Source: Oxalobacteraceae sp. CFBP 13730
Lineage (GTDB): Bacteria; Pseudomonadota; Gammaproteobacteria; Burkholderiales; Burkholderiaceae_D
NCBI GenBank assembly: GCA_014841835.1
Contig: JACYUQ010000002.1
Coordinates: 496,001-560,000 of the forward strand
Direction: 5' to 3'
DNA: 64,000 nt
Part shown: positions 1-8,185 of the stretch, in pieces
Layout of the letters: each line of letters begins with the position of its first letter
Numbering within the stretch: the stretch's first letter is position 1
Notes under the pieces: generated by a model
Database searches by the model: none
The model's input: only the letters and a program-made list of their open reading frames with translations
What the model was told of the DNA's origin: nothing
Position numbers and translations under genes: made by a program

Positions 1-1
1 C

Positions 2-493
2 CTCTTGGTCGAGGGCAAGATGGAACGCCTGAACAAGGCGCTGCTGGTCGACAGCGGCGCGATCGTCGCCGGCAGCATGCTGGGCACGTCGAGCACGACC
101 GCCTACATCGAGAGCGCGGCCGGTGTGCAGGTGGGCGGCCGCACGGGCCTGACCGCGCTGACCGTTGCAGCGCTGTTTCTGGCCTGCCTGTTCATCGCGC
201 CGCTGGCTGCGGTGGTGCCGGCCTACGCCACCGCACCCGCGCTGCTGTTCGTCGCCTGCCTGATGCTGGCCGATCTGGGCGACGTCGACTGGAGCGACAC
301 CACCGAGAGCATCCCGGCGGCCGTCACCGCGCTGGGCATGCCGTTTACCTACTCGATCGCCGAGGGCATTGCCTTCGGTTTCATCAGCTACGCCGTGCTC
401 AAGCTGCTTACCGGCCGCGCCCGTGAGGTGAAGCCGGTGGTCTGGGTGATCGCCGGATTGTTTGCGTTCAAGATCGCCTACGTCGGCGCGTGA
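2..493 (+). CDS. AzgA-type adenine/guanine/hypoxanthine permease, C-terminal part
   Basis: Only the last 163 codons are in the window; the reading frame is already open at the left edge, so this is cut by the window and not broken. The visible part matches the C-terminus of AzgA-like (NCS2-related) purine:proton symporters: a Gly/Thr/Ser-rich GTSSTTAYIESAAG stretch, then several hydrophobic helices. It would sit in the inner membrane and import purine bases. The stop codon lies 11 bp before the target duplication of the insertion sequence, so the IS missed the coding region. The family call is good; the exact substrate is inferred. Confidence 0.85.
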   Translation, partial: LLVEGKMERLNKALLVDSGAIVAGSMLGTSSTTAYIESAAGVQVGGRTGLTALTVAALFLACLFIAPLAAVVPAYATAPALLFVACLMLADLGDVDWSDTTESIPAAVTALGMPFTYSIAEGIAFGFISYAVLKLLTGRAREVKPVVWVIAGLFAFKIAYVGA

Positions 494-512
494 TTGTGCA
501 GGCAATGCGTTA

Positions 513-528
513 GGCGCAGTCAATGTTA
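513..528 (+). repeat. IS left inverted repeat
   Basis: GGCGCAGTCAATGTTA, preceded by the target duplication ATGCGTTA at 505-512. The transposase stop codon (complement of 526-528) lies inside this repeat, so the gene runs to the very end of the element. Confidence 0.92.
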
Positions 529-1494
529 GGTGTTGATGACGCCGATTACGATACCGAGCAATTGCTCAGCGGAACGAACCCGCCCGCCATCCAGGGCCCA
601 GCGCCAGCCCAGATAATTGGGCAGATAGCGCGATGCCACGCCGCGAAAGCCCCGTAGCCAATCCTTGAAGCGCCCGTGGTAGGCGTTCACGTTCTGCACA
701 TGGATGGCACGGCTACCCACCTGCCTGACGCGCACGCCTGCGCGCAGATTGACCGTCAGGTGCGCGATCCTGTGCTTGCGTGCAAATGCCCGGTACGCGC
801 CGTGGCTGTCGCTGACCAGCAGCGCCTGCGGATCGAGCCTGGGTAACAAATCGCGTTCGAGTTGGGCGGCCGTCAGTGCGCCACGACCAGTCACCGCATC
901 AACGGTGCGACCATCCCGGTCACGCGCCACCAGAATGCAATCCAGATGCCGGGAAATCCCACGCCTGGGCGCCTGCTCGCCCCGCCGGCGTGGCGGGCGA
1001 TCAAGCGAGCGCGAGCCTTTTTGCGATTCGAGAAGGAACGTCTCATCGGCCTCGACGATACCGTTGAGCGCTGCAGGCCGGTCGAGCTTGGCCCAATCCA
1101 AAAAGCGGTGGCGCCACCGAAAGGCGGTATTGCGGTGCACGCCGACCCGGTCGGCACCCCTGCGCACGGACAGCGAATCGAGCAGTACTTGTGAATACGC
1201 GAGCCATTTGGTCTTGAGCCTGAGTCGCGCCAGTGGCGTGCCTGTCAGATCGTTGAACGTACGGCCGCAGGCACAGCAGCGAAAGCGTTGCAGGTCGTTG
1301 GCAAACCCGTGCCGGTGGCAGCGCGCATCCCCACACCGGGGACAGCAGCGCCCCGGCCCCCGGGCCTGAGCGATGAGTGCAACGACCTGATCGAGGCCAG
1401 CTGCGGGATGCAGGGCATCGAGCACCTTTTGGCGCTGCGGCATGTTCAGCGACGGCAAGCCGGCGAACCAGCGCTTGAAACGCGGCGCTTTCAT
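526..1494 (-). CDS. IS1595-family (ISXO2-like) transposase
   Basis: A 322-residue transposase when started at the ATG at 1494, which has an AGGAG six bases upstream; an in-frame ATG at 1539 lacks such a site. Near the N-terminus is a zinc ribbon (CPRC and CCAC pairs), followed by TFNDLTGTPLARLR, typical of the family. The ISXO2 catalytic region follows with VEADETFLLES, SDSHGAYRAF and HVQNVNAYHGRFKDWLRGF motifs; the third catalytic position seems to be Asn and not an acid, as in some family members. It should catalyse cut-and-paste or copy-out transposition of its own element. No frameshift or stop is seen, so it may be active. Confidence 0.93.
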   Translation of the reverse strand: MKAPRFKRWFAGLPSLNMPQRQKVLDALHPAAGLDQVVALIAQARGPGRCCPRCGDARCHRHGFANDLQRFRCCACGRTFNDLTGTPLARLRLKTKWLAYSQVLLDSLSVRRGADRVGVHRNTAFRWRHRFLDWAKLDRPAALNGIVEADETFLLESQKGSRSLDRPPRRRGEQAPRRGISRHLDCILVARDRDGRTVDAVTGRGALTAAQLERDLLPRLDPQALLVSDSHGAYRAFARKHRIAHLTVNLRAGVRVRQVGSRAIHVQNVNAYHGRFKDWLRGFRGVASRYLPNYLGWRWALDGGRVRSAEQLLGIVIGVINT

Positions 1495-1565
1495 GATCGA
1501 CTCCTGGCGGTGGGGACTGGGATTGGACCCCAGCGCCACTCATCAGTTCAACGCTCTGCTCTATT

Positions 1566-1581
1566 TAACGTTGACTGCGCC
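1566..1581 (-). repeat. IS right inverted repeat
   Basis: Reads GGCGCAGTCAACGTTA on the minus strand, one mismatch from the left end. The second copy of the target duplication (ATGCGTTA) follows at 1582-1589. Confidence 0.92.
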
Positions 1582-1604
1582 ATGCGTTACAATATCGGTC
1601 AACT

Positions 1605-1625
1605 CGCGGCAACGTAGCTGCCGCG
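1605..1625. other. Hairpin beyond the IS, possible former permease 3' end
   Basis: CGCGGCA and TGCCGCG form a perfect 7-bp stem with a 7-base loop. No T-run follows on either strand, so it is not a classic terminator. Without the IS it would lie about 23 bases after the purine permease stop, so it may once have ended that transcript. Confidence 0.35.
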
Positions 1626-1698
1626 CACGATTCACGAACGATGGGCCGGTTGCCCTGCACAAGTCCGGCGGTGCGGTGCGGTCCACGCTTCTCTACGG

Positions 1699-2502
1699 AT
1701 GCTGATGAAACTATCCCCGATCCTGGCGCTGCTTCTTGTCAGCGTCCACGGCGCGGCCAACGCGGCCCCCGATCTGCCCCAGGTTGGCGACGTCCACGCG
1801 CCCTTGAAAGTCATGATGCCGGCGATTCCCGATGGTGGCTGGTTCACATCGGCCGAGCTCGGTGCGATCAATACCTCCGGCAATACCAGCGGCACGTCGG
1901 TGACGGGCAAGATCGACGCCCGCCACGAGACCTCGCAGTGGAGCCATGAATTCATTGCCAGCGGCTACTTCAAGGAAGACGAGTACGAGAACGAAGAAGG
2001 CGAGCTGCAGCGCACGCGCTCGGCCGAGCGCTGGGCCACGTCGGCCAAGGCCTCGTTCAAGCTGCTGGGCGACGGCCGCCGCGCCTTCATCCTTGGCTCG
2101 CACGTCAACGACAAGTTCGGCGCCTATGTACGCTACTCGTCGCTGTCGGTCGGTTACGGTTCGCGCTGGTACACGGCGCCGGACAAGACGCTCGACGTCG
2201 AGATCGGCCCGGGCTACTTCAACGGCAAGCGCGAAACGGATGAAGAAGAAGACGGCCTGACCGTGCGCGGCGCAGCGCAGTTCCGCTGGCAGGTGAGCCC
2301 GTCGGCATTCTTCGCGCAGACACTTGCTGTCGAGAAAGGCACGTCGAACACGCACTCGGTGGCCGAAACGTCGCTGTCGACCAAGATCAATGGCAGCATG
2401 CAGATGAAGGCAGGCTTCAGCGTGCGCAATGACAGTAGTGTGCCCGAAGACAAGAAGAACACGGACACCCAGACCTCGCTGACGATGGTCTATTCCTTCT
2501 GA
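1699..2502 (+). CDS. DUF481 family putative outer-membrane protein
   Basis: A 267-residue protein that opens with a signal peptide (LSPILALLLVSVHGAANA) and continues as alternating polar/hydrophobic strands rich in Tyr, Gly and acidic residues, ending TMVYSF. This is the DUF481 (YdiY-like, 'salt-induced outer membrane protein') pattern: a predicted beta barrel with a C-terminal aromatic residue. GWFTSAELGAINTSGNTSG near the start of the mature part is characteristic. The start could also be the ATG two codons later (1705). Its upstream region has been altered by the IS at 513-1581, which may affect its expression. Function beyond membrane location is unknown. Confidence 0.8.
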   Translation: MLMKLSPILALLLVSVHGAANAAPDLPQVGDVHAPLKVMMPAIPDGGWFTSAELGAINTSGNTSGTSVTGKIDARHETSQWSHEFIASGYFKEDEYENEEGELQRTRSAERWATSAKASFKLLGDGRRAFILGSHVNDKFGAYVRYSSLSVGYGSRWYTAPDKTLDVEIGPGYFNGKRETDEEEDGLTVRGAAQFRWQVSPSAFFAQTLAVEKGTSNTHSVAETSLSTKINGSMQMKAGFSVRNDSSVPEDKKNTDTQTSLTMVYSF

Positions 2503-2506
2503 TTTT

Positions 2507-2983
2507 TCAGCGCCAACCCAGCTCCAGCGCAGCGCCGTCGTCCTGAACGACGGCAAAACCGCATGCCGCATACAGCGCGCGCGCGGCGCCATTCTCCGCG
2601 TGCACGCGCAGCGTCATCGCGCGCTGCCCCAGACACGCGGCCTGGAGCGCCACCAGCACCGTGCGCGCGACACCCCGGCGGCGCATCGGCTGCGCCACCG
2701 CCAGATCAACCACGCGCAGCATATCGTCCGTCCAGTTCAGCACCACCCGCCCCACCGCGTGCGCGCCATCGGCAAGCAGCCAGGTCTCGGCTGAGGGATA
2801 GCGCCGCGCGTAGTCCTCAAGCTGAAGCTGCTGCTGGTGCCGCGCGATGCCCTCGATCACGCTGCGCGGCACCGGCAACGCGCCCAGGTCGGGCCGCGTT
2901 GCCAGGTACAGCGCGGCCAGAAACGGCGCATCGGACGCGCCCGGCGCGCGCCCGGTCAGGGCGCCGAAACGGCGTTCGGTCAC
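2507..2983 (-). CDS. GNAT family N-acetyltransferase
   Basis: A 158-residue GNAT acetyltransferase. The acetyl-CoA pyrophosphate loop is RRRGVART, followed by the helix and the ENGAARALYAACGF motif typical of the family; the substrate cannot be told. The start is taken as the GTG at 2983, whose bases overlap the TGA of the upstream MFS gene (GTGA), which suggests translational coupling. A longer open frame upstream only shadows the transporter. It is the last gene of a thioredoxin-MFS-GNAT operon and runs convergently against the DUF481 gene, four bases away. Confidence 0.82.
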   Translation of the reverse strand: MTERRFGALTGRAPGASDAPFLAALYLATRPDLGALPVPRSVIEGIARHQQQLQLEDYARRYPSAETWLLADGAHAVGRVVLNWTDDMLRVVDLAVAQPMRRRGVARTVLVALQAACLGQRAMTLRVHAENGAARALYAACGFAVVQDDGAALELGWR

Positions 2984-4260
2984 GCCGCCCCGGTGCGCGG
3001 CATCAGGCTTTTGGCCATGATCAGCGCTGCCAGGCTGATGAGGGCCGCGCCGCTCAGGTAGTAGCCGACAAATTCGAGCCCGTAGTTCGTGCCCAGCCAC
3101 AGCGCGATGTACGGCGCGGCCGAGGCGCCCAGGATGCTGGCGAAGTTGAACGTCAGCGACGCGCCGGTATAGCGCACCTCGGGCGGGAACAACTCGGCCA
3201 GCAGCGTGCCCAGCGGCCCATACGTGAAGCCCACCAGGCACATGCCGAGCACCATGAAGGCGCCCACCGACCACGCACCTCTCGCCCCGAACAGCGGCCC
3301 GTACAGCAACCCGAAGACGGCAATGGCCCCGCTCACCAGCATCATCGCGGTACGCCGCCCGCGCCGGTCGGCCAGCAGCGCCGACAGCGGAATGGTCAGC
3401 GCGAAGAACAATACCGAAAACAGTTGCAGCAGCAGAAATTGCTGGCGCGTGTAACCGAGTTTCGCCGTACCCCAGCTCAGCGCGAACACCGTCATCAGGT
3501 AGAAGATGACAAAGGTCGACAGCGCAATGAACGTGCCCAGCACCAGCGCGCGGCGATGGTCACGCATGACGGTCACGACCGGCACCTTGACCCGCGCCTT
3601 GCTGTCCAGGACCTTCTGGAAGTCGGGCGTCTCGGTGATCTTGAGGCGAATGTACAGACCCACGCCGACCAGCACCGCGCTGGCCAGGAACGGAATGCGC
3701 CAGCCCCAGGCAAAGAAGTCTTCATCGGTCATGACTTCGCCGAGCAGCAGGAACACGCCCCCGGACAGGAAAAAGCCGATCGGCGCGCCCAACTGAGGAA
3801 ACATGCCGTACCAGGCGCGCTTGCCGGGCGGCGCATTCTCGGTCGCGAGCAGCACCGCCCCGCCCCATTCGCCGCCCAGTCCCAGGCCCTGGCCGAAACG
3901 ACACAGCGCCAGCAGCAGCGGCGCGGCCACGCCGATCTGCGCGTAGGTCGGCAACAGGCCGATCAGGATCGTCGACAGGCCCATCGTGAGCAGCGCCGCA
4001 ACCAGCGTCGCCTTGCGGCCCACGCGGTCACCGAAGTGCCCGAACACGGCCGAACCCACCGGTCGTGCAAAGAAGGCGATGGCAAACGTGGCGAGGGATT
4101 GCAGCATCGCGGCGCCGGGATCGGCGGTCGGGAAGAACAGGCGCGGAAACACCAGCACCGCAGCGGTGGCGTAGATATAGAAATCGTAGAACTCGATCGT
4201 GGTGCCGATCAAGCTGGCAAACAGGACGGTACGGGGCTTGTTGGCGGTGACAACGCTCAT
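2980..4260 (-). CDS. MFS transporter, metabolite:H+ symporter (MHS) type
   Basis: A 426-residue, about 12-helix inner-membrane transporter. The N-terminus (ASLIGTTIEFYDFYIYATAAVLVFPRLFF) and the loop GWRIPFLASA are hallmarks of the MHS subfamily (ShiA/KgtP/ProP relatives), as is the HFGDRVGRK loop between helices 2 and 3. The substrate is probably a small organic acid or osmolyte but is not readable. The ATG at 4260 overlaps the thioredoxin stop (ATGA), and the stop overlaps the GNAT start, giving a coupled three-gene operon. A longer in-frame start at 4611 would run through the thioredoxin gene and is rejected. Confidence 0.9.
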   Translation of the reverse strand: MSVVTANKPRTVLFASLIGTTIEFYDFYIYATAAVLVFPRLFFPTADPGAAMLQSLATFAIAFFARPVGSAVFGHFGDRVGRKATLVAALLTMGLSTILIGLLPTYAQIGVAAPLLLALCRFGQGLGLGGEWGGAVLLATENAPPGKRAWYGMFPQLGAPIGFFLSGGVFLLLGEVMTDEDFFAWGWRIPFLASAVLVGVGLYIRLKITETPDFQKVLDSKARVKVPVVTVMRDHRRALVLGTFIALSTFVIFYLMTVFALSWGTAKLGYTRQQFLLLQLFSVLFFALTIPLSALLADRRGRRTAMMLVSGAIAVFGLLYGPLFGARGAWSVGAFMVLGMCLVGFTYGPLGTLLAELFPPEVRYTGASLTFNFASILGASAAPYIALWLGTNYGLEFVGYYLSGAALISLAALIMAKSLMPRTGAA

Positions 4261-4577
4261 GCGACCGCCATGGCCAGTGCTTCGCTCACGGCGCCGGCAT
4301 CGGCCGGGCGCACCACGCGCGCGACCTCCTGGCCATCCTTGAGCACCACCACCGTGGGCCATAGCTTGACGCGGAACGAGCGCCCCAGTGGCCGGCCGGG
4401 ACCGTCCTCGACCTTGAGGTGGCGGGCGGCCGGATACGCGGCCAGGGCCTGGGCAATGACGGGCGCCGCGGCGCGGCAATAGCCGCACCAGTCGGTGCCG
4501 AAGTCGAGGACGACGAGACCCGGTGCGCCATCGATCTCGGCGCGCTCGGGCTGGTGGGTAGCATAGGGTGCGGACAT
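4257..4577 (-). CDS. Thioredoxin family protein
   Basis: A small 106-residue thioredoxin-fold protein with the active site WCGYC, the FGTDW approach strand and the cis-proline motif WPTVVVLKDG. It lacks a signal peptide, so it is cytoplasmic, and the middle Gly-Tyr differs from the Gly-Pro of housekeeping thioredoxins. Predicted role: thiol-disulfide exchange, partner unknown. A clear AGGAG lies seven bases before the ATG. It is the first gene of the operon with the MFS and GNAT genes, linked by a four-base overlap. Confidence 0.88.
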   Translation of the reverse strand: MSAPYATHQPERAEIDGAPGLVVLDFGTDWCGYCRAAAPVIAQALAAYPAARHLKVEDGPGRPLGRSFRVKLWPTVVVLKDGQEVARVVRPADAGAVSEALAMAVA

Positions 4578-4780
4578 GCGGGTCTCCTGGTATGGGCCAT
4601 GTATTTGGCATGCATTGGCCTTGTCAATAGCATAAGCCTACCCGAAAACGCGGCGCCAGCCTATCGGGGTTGCTACTGACGCAGGGCAGCCCTGGGTGTG
4701 TCACCGAACGGACCGTGCAGGCAAATGCCGTCAGGCTGACTTTATATGCAATCTGCTATCCAATTCGAAAGGCCATATCG

Positions 4781-5620
4781 ATGAACATGCCATCACAACA
4801 GCAAACACCACCGGGCAGCGAAGCCGCCCTGCATCCAAAAGCCGATCACGGCGAAACGACCTACCGCGGCGCCGGCCGCCTGCAGGACAAGGCCACCGTG
4901 ATCACGGGCGGCGACAGCGGCATTGGCCGCGCCGTGGCGCTGGCGTATGCACGTGAAGGCGCCGACGTGCTGATCTCGTACCTGAACGAGCACGACGATG
5001 CCAGGGAAACGGCGCGCCTGGTCGAAGAAGCGGGCCGGCGTGCGATCCTGGTGCCGGGCGATCTGGCCGATCCAGCGCATTGCCGCGCGATCATCGAGAA
5101 GGCAGTGGCCGAATTCGGGCGTATCGACGTGCTGGTGAACAATGCCGCCTTCCAGATGAGCCACGAAGCCATCGAGGACATCCCGGATGCCGAATGGGAC
5201 TACACGTTCCAGGTGAACATCACCGCCATGTTCCACTTGTGCAAAGCGGCCGTGAAGCACATGCCGCGCGGTGCGTCGATCATCAACACCACGTCGATCA
5301 ACTCGGACAAGCCGAAGCCGACACTGCTGGCCTACGCCACGACCAAGGGCGCGATCGCCAACTTCACGGGCGGCCTGTCGCAGCTGCTGGCCGACAAGGG
5401 AATCCGTGTCAACTCGGTCGCCCCGGGCCCGATCTGGACCCCTTTGATCCCGTCGACCATGCCGGCGGACGAAGTGGAGAGCTTCGGCGACGAGACGCCG
5501 ATGAAGCGCCCCGGCCAGCCAAAGGAAGTGGCGCCCGTGTTCGTGATGCTGGCCTCGGATGAGGCGAGCTATATCTCCGGCGCGCGCATTGCCGTCACCG
5601 GCGGCACGCCCATTCTGTGA
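4781..5620 (+). CDS. SDR family oxidoreductase, YghA/general stress protein 39-like
   Basis: A 279-residue classical short-chain dehydrogenase. After a polar N-terminal extension (PSQQQTPPGSEAALHPK...) come the cofactor motif TGGDSGIGRA, NNAAFQ, the catalytic serine in IINTTSINS and the YATTK Tyr-Lys pair, closing with SGARIAVTGGTPIL. The long N-terminal tail with an RLQDK entry to the fold is typical of the YghA/YdaD/GSP39 subgroup, NAD(P)-dependent enzymes often tied to stress. The start at 4781 is preceded by GAAAGG; an in-frame start at 4670 would add a non-conserved leader. The natural substrate is unknown. Confidence 0.88.
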   Translation: MNMPSQQQTPPGSEAALHPKADHGETTYRGAGRLQDKATVITGGDSGIGRAVALAYAREGADVLISYLNEHDDARETARLVEEAGRRAILVPGDLADPAHCRAIIEKAVAEFGRIDVLVNNAAFQMSHEAIEDIPDAEWDYTFQVNITAMFHLCKAAVKHMPRGASIINTTSINSDKPKPTLLAYATTKGAIANFTGGLSQLLADKGIRVNSVAPGPIWTPLIPSTMPADEVESFGDETPMKRPGQPKEVAPVFVMLASDEASYISGARIAVTGGTPIL

Positions 5621-5748
5621 TCGTCAGCACCGATCGCCGGCGCTGATCCCCACGACGCGCGTGCACGCTGGTTTGCCCGGCTGCACGCACACGTCGGTTT
5701 TACGCATCCAACTATTAACTTAAGTACAATGCGCGCTCGCCCGGTGGG

Positions 5749-5770
5749 GCATCCGGCCTTCACCGGATGC
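5749..5770. other. Leader hairpin before the sensor kinase gene
   Basis: GCATCCGG and CCGGATGC form a perfect 8-bp stem around the loop CCTTCA, in the 5' leader of the kinase gene. The upstream candidate start codon (ATG at 5767) is buried in the right arm, which supports the start at 5803. A TACAAT -10-like box lies at 5725-5730, but no good -35 was found. Confidence 0.45.
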
Positions 5771-5802
5771 TGTCTTCCCGCCGCGCCTGTTGCCGACCAT
5801 CG

Positions 5803-7593
5803 ATGAAAACCCGCACATACCTGTTCCTGATGGCAGGCGCGATCTTGCTTCCGGTAGCCATTGCCTCATGGATCGGCCTGTCCATGCTGCTCGACTGGGA
5901 GCGTGACTCGCGCCTGCGCAGCGTTCGCGAAATGGCCCGCGCCACGGCGTTCCAGATCGATCGCGAAATCGCCGCGGCCGAAGCGTCGCTGCGCAGCATC
6001 GCCTATTCGGAATGGATGCGTCAGCACGACTATGCACGCCTGCACAGCTGGACCTCGAGCACGAACGACGGTAGTGCGCAGTCATGGACCGTGCTGTACG
6101 ACAGCAGCGGCCGTGAACTGTTCACCACACAGGCGCCGATGGGAACGAAGATGCTGTCGCAGACCCGCGACTGGTCGAATCAGGTATCGCCCGCCGGCGG
6201 CACCCTGGTGTCGGGCTATTTCATCGACGAATATTCGGGGCGCCCGGCGGTCGCAGTCAGCGTGCCTGCGCCGCTCGAGGACGGCCAGTACAACATCGTC
6301 AGCCAGATCTTCGACGTGCGCTTCTTCGAACGCATCCTGCGCCACGATGCCATCGGTGACGACTGGAAGGTCGGCATCTTCGACCGCAACGGGCTGGCCA
6401 TCATGCGCAACCGCGGATCGGACACGCTGGGCCAGCCGATGGGCGCCGATTTCCTCGCCGCCACCCGCGCCGCGAACCACGGCGTGTTTCGCCACATGAC
6501 GCAGGACGGGCGCGATGTCTACGGCGTGTTCACCCGCTCCAAAAGCAGCGACTGGACCATCGTCATCGGCGTACCGGTGGCGCAGATCGAAGCGGCTGCG
6601 CGCACGGCAACCTGGTATGCCGCGCTGGTGCTGGTGCTGCTGCTCGGTCTGGCCGTGGTGGTTGCCCTGTACCTTGGCCGCACGCTCGAGCGCGCACTGA
6701 GTCAGGCCGCCGCGGCGGTCAAACTGCTGGCTACCGGCGCCATCGCCCTGCCCGCCCGCACCCGGGTCGACGAAGTCGATGCGCTGGTCGAAGGCCTGGC
6801 CACGACCAGCGAAGCGCTGGTGCGCGAAAGCCAGGTACGCAGGTCGCTGCAGGACGAACGCGAGCAGCTCCTGGTCAGCGAGCAGCACGCGCGCCGACTG
6901 GCGGAAGCCCAGAGTCGCGCCAAGGATGATTTTCTTGCGATGCTGGGCCATGAACTGCGCAACCCGCTGGCGGCGATCTCGGGCGCGATGTCCGTGCTGG
7001 ACATGCCGAACCTCAAGCCGCACATCGCCGCCAATGCACGCGCCATCAGCCGGCGCCAGATGCGCCACCTGACCTGCATCGTGGATGATCTGCTCGACGT
7101 GCAGCGCATCCTGTCGGGCAAGATCGTGCTGCACCGCGCCCGTATCGATCTGGCAGCGATCGTGCGCAGCAGCGCCGACGCCAAGGCCCTGGTCGACGCC
7201 GGCGACCACGCGTGGACCATCGAAGCGATCCCCGACGCCTGGGTGGATGGCGACCATACGCGCCTGGAACAGGTGGTCGACAACCTGCTGCACAATGCGG
7301 TCAAGTACACCCCGAAAGGCGGCCAGGTCGCCGTGCGCGTCTGGCGCGACGGCGACCATGTGGCGCTCAGCGTCAGCGACACCGGCGTGGGCATTGCCCC
7401 CGAGTTGCACCCGGTGATCTTCGACGTGCTGGTGCAGGGGCCGACGAGCATCGACCGTGGCCAGGGTGGCCTCGGCCTGGGCCTGGCGCTCGTCAAGCAA
7501 CTCACCGCACTGCATGGCGGCACCGTGGCCGTGCACAGCGATGGCCCCGGCAAGGGCAGTTGCTTCGTCGTGCGCGTGCCGGCTACGGCGTGA
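5803..7593 (+). CDS. Membrane sensor histidine kinase
   Basis: About 596 residues. An N-terminal membrane helix (FLMAGAILLPVAIASWIGL) is followed by a periplasmic sensing region of roughly 240 residues, probably a Cache-like fold. A second helix (ALVLVLLLGLAVVVALYLG) and a linker lead to a HisKA domain with His383 in DDFLAMLGHELRNPL and a HATPase domain (NLLHNAVKYTPKGG, DTGVGI, GGLGLGLALVKQL). It lacks PAS and receiver domains. No response regulator is adjacent, so it is an orphan in this window. The start is uncertain: ATG at 5767 is the alternative but sits in a hairpin. The 3' end overlaps the convergent lipoprotein gene by 11 bases. Confidence 0.87.
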   Translation: MKTRTYLFLMAGAILLPVAIASWIGLSMLLDWERDSRLRSVREMARATAFQIDREIAAAEASLRSIAYSEWMRQHDYARLHSWTSSTNDGSAQSWTVLYDSSGRELFTTQAPMGTKMLSQTRDWSNQVSPAGGTLVSGYFIDEYSGRPAVAVSVPAPLEDGQYNIVSQIFDVRFFERILRHDAIGDDWKVGIFDRNGLAIMRNRGSDTLGQPMGADFLAATRAANHGVFRHMTQDGRDVYGVFTRSKSSDWTIVIGVPVAQIEAAARTATWYAALVLVLLLGLAVVVALYLGRTLERALSQAAAAVKLLATGAIALPARTRVDEVDALVEGLATTSEALVRESQVRRSLQDEREQLLVSEQHARRLAEAQSRAKDDFLAMLGHELRNPLAAISGAMSVLDMPNLKPHIAANARAISRRQMRHLTCIVDDLLDVQRILSGKIVLHRARIDLAAIVRSSADAKALVDAGDHAWTIEAIPDAWVDGDHTRLEQVVDNLLHNAVKYTPKGGQVAVRVWRDGDHVALSVSDTGVGIAPELHPVIFDVLVQGPTSIDRGQGGLGLGLALVKQLTALHGGTVAVHSDGPGKGSCFVVRVPATA

Positions 7594-8056
7594 TCCGTTC
7601 CCACACATAGACGCCCGCGTCGGCCGGCAAGCCGGTCTGCAGACGATTGTCCTGCAGGCGCCAGGTGCGCAGCGCCGGCAGATCCTGCGCCAGGCGCGTG
7701 CCGATCGCATCCGGTGGACACATGGCGCGGGTCGTCGCGACCGGTCCCATGCTCAGCGTGCCGCCCATCGCATCGGTGGCCACCGCCTGCCACGGACCGT
7801 TGCCGCGATTGCAGTCGAGCTTGACCGCCAGTCGGCCGTCCTTGTTGAACGTCAGCGTGAAGCCGTCCGGCGTGCCGGGACGCAAGGCCTGGCTGCCGTC
7901 GTCGTTCGACTGGAATGATGCAAGGCGCCAGCTCGTGCCTTCCAGCGATGGGGCTGCAGACGGGTTGCCAGACATCGCAGCAGTCGAGCTGGCGGGCGTG
8001 CTCGAGCACGCGCCCAGAGCGAGGCTGACGGACAGGATACAAAGCGTTGAACGCAT
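7583..8056 (-). CDS. META domain lipoprotein (HslJ-like)
   Basis: A 157-residue lipoprotein: signal MRSTLCILSVSLALGAC with a lipobox ending LGAC, a Ser/Ala spacer, then a META domain (LEGTSWRLASF, then FTLTFNKDGRLAVKLDCNRG, and GPVATTRAMCP). META domains occur in the heat-shock protein HslJ and related outer-membrane-associated lipoproteins. The LDCNRG and RAMCP segments are the most conserved parts and each carries a Cys. The start at 8056 is fixed by the signal peptide. A role in envelope stress is inferred from the family only. Confidence 0.85.
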   Translation of the reverse strand: MRSTLCILSVSLALGACSSTPASSTAAMSGNPSAAPSLEGTSWRLASFQSNDDGSQALRPGTPDGFTLTFNKDGRLAVKLDCNRGNGPWQAVATDAMGGTLSMGPVATTRAMCPPDAIGTRLAQDLPALRTWRLQDNRLQTGLPADAGVYVWERITP

Positions 8057-8185
8057 GGTCGATTCTCTCCAAAAAATGTAGGCGCCCAGAATATCGCATC
8101 TGTGCCCAATGATCCGCCCCGCAGGCTGGGAATCGGGCAAAGCGTCCCCACCTGACTGATATCACCTTGTCAATACGAGACCGCT

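Larger units (their letters stand above)
513..1581 (-). mobile_element. IS1595-family insertion sequence, intact, 1069 bp
   Basis: The ends carry 16-bp inverted repeats that match at 15 of 16 positions (513-528 GGCGCAGTCAATGTTA; 1566-1581 reads GGCGCAGTCAACGTTA on the other strand). Directly outside lies a perfect 8-bp direct repeat, ATGCGTTA (505-512 and 1582-1589), the duplication length expected for IS1595 elements. One full-length transposase gene fills the interior on the minus strand. Perfect duplications and an intact gene point to a fairly recent insertion. It landed between the purine permease and the DUF481 gene without breaking either. Confidence 0.93.

Noticed and set aside
1571..1593. 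Outward promoter formed by the IS right end (TTGACT) and flanking TACAAT
   Set aside because: The boxes are 11 bases apart, far from the 16-18 needed; no better -10 is seen at the correct distance.
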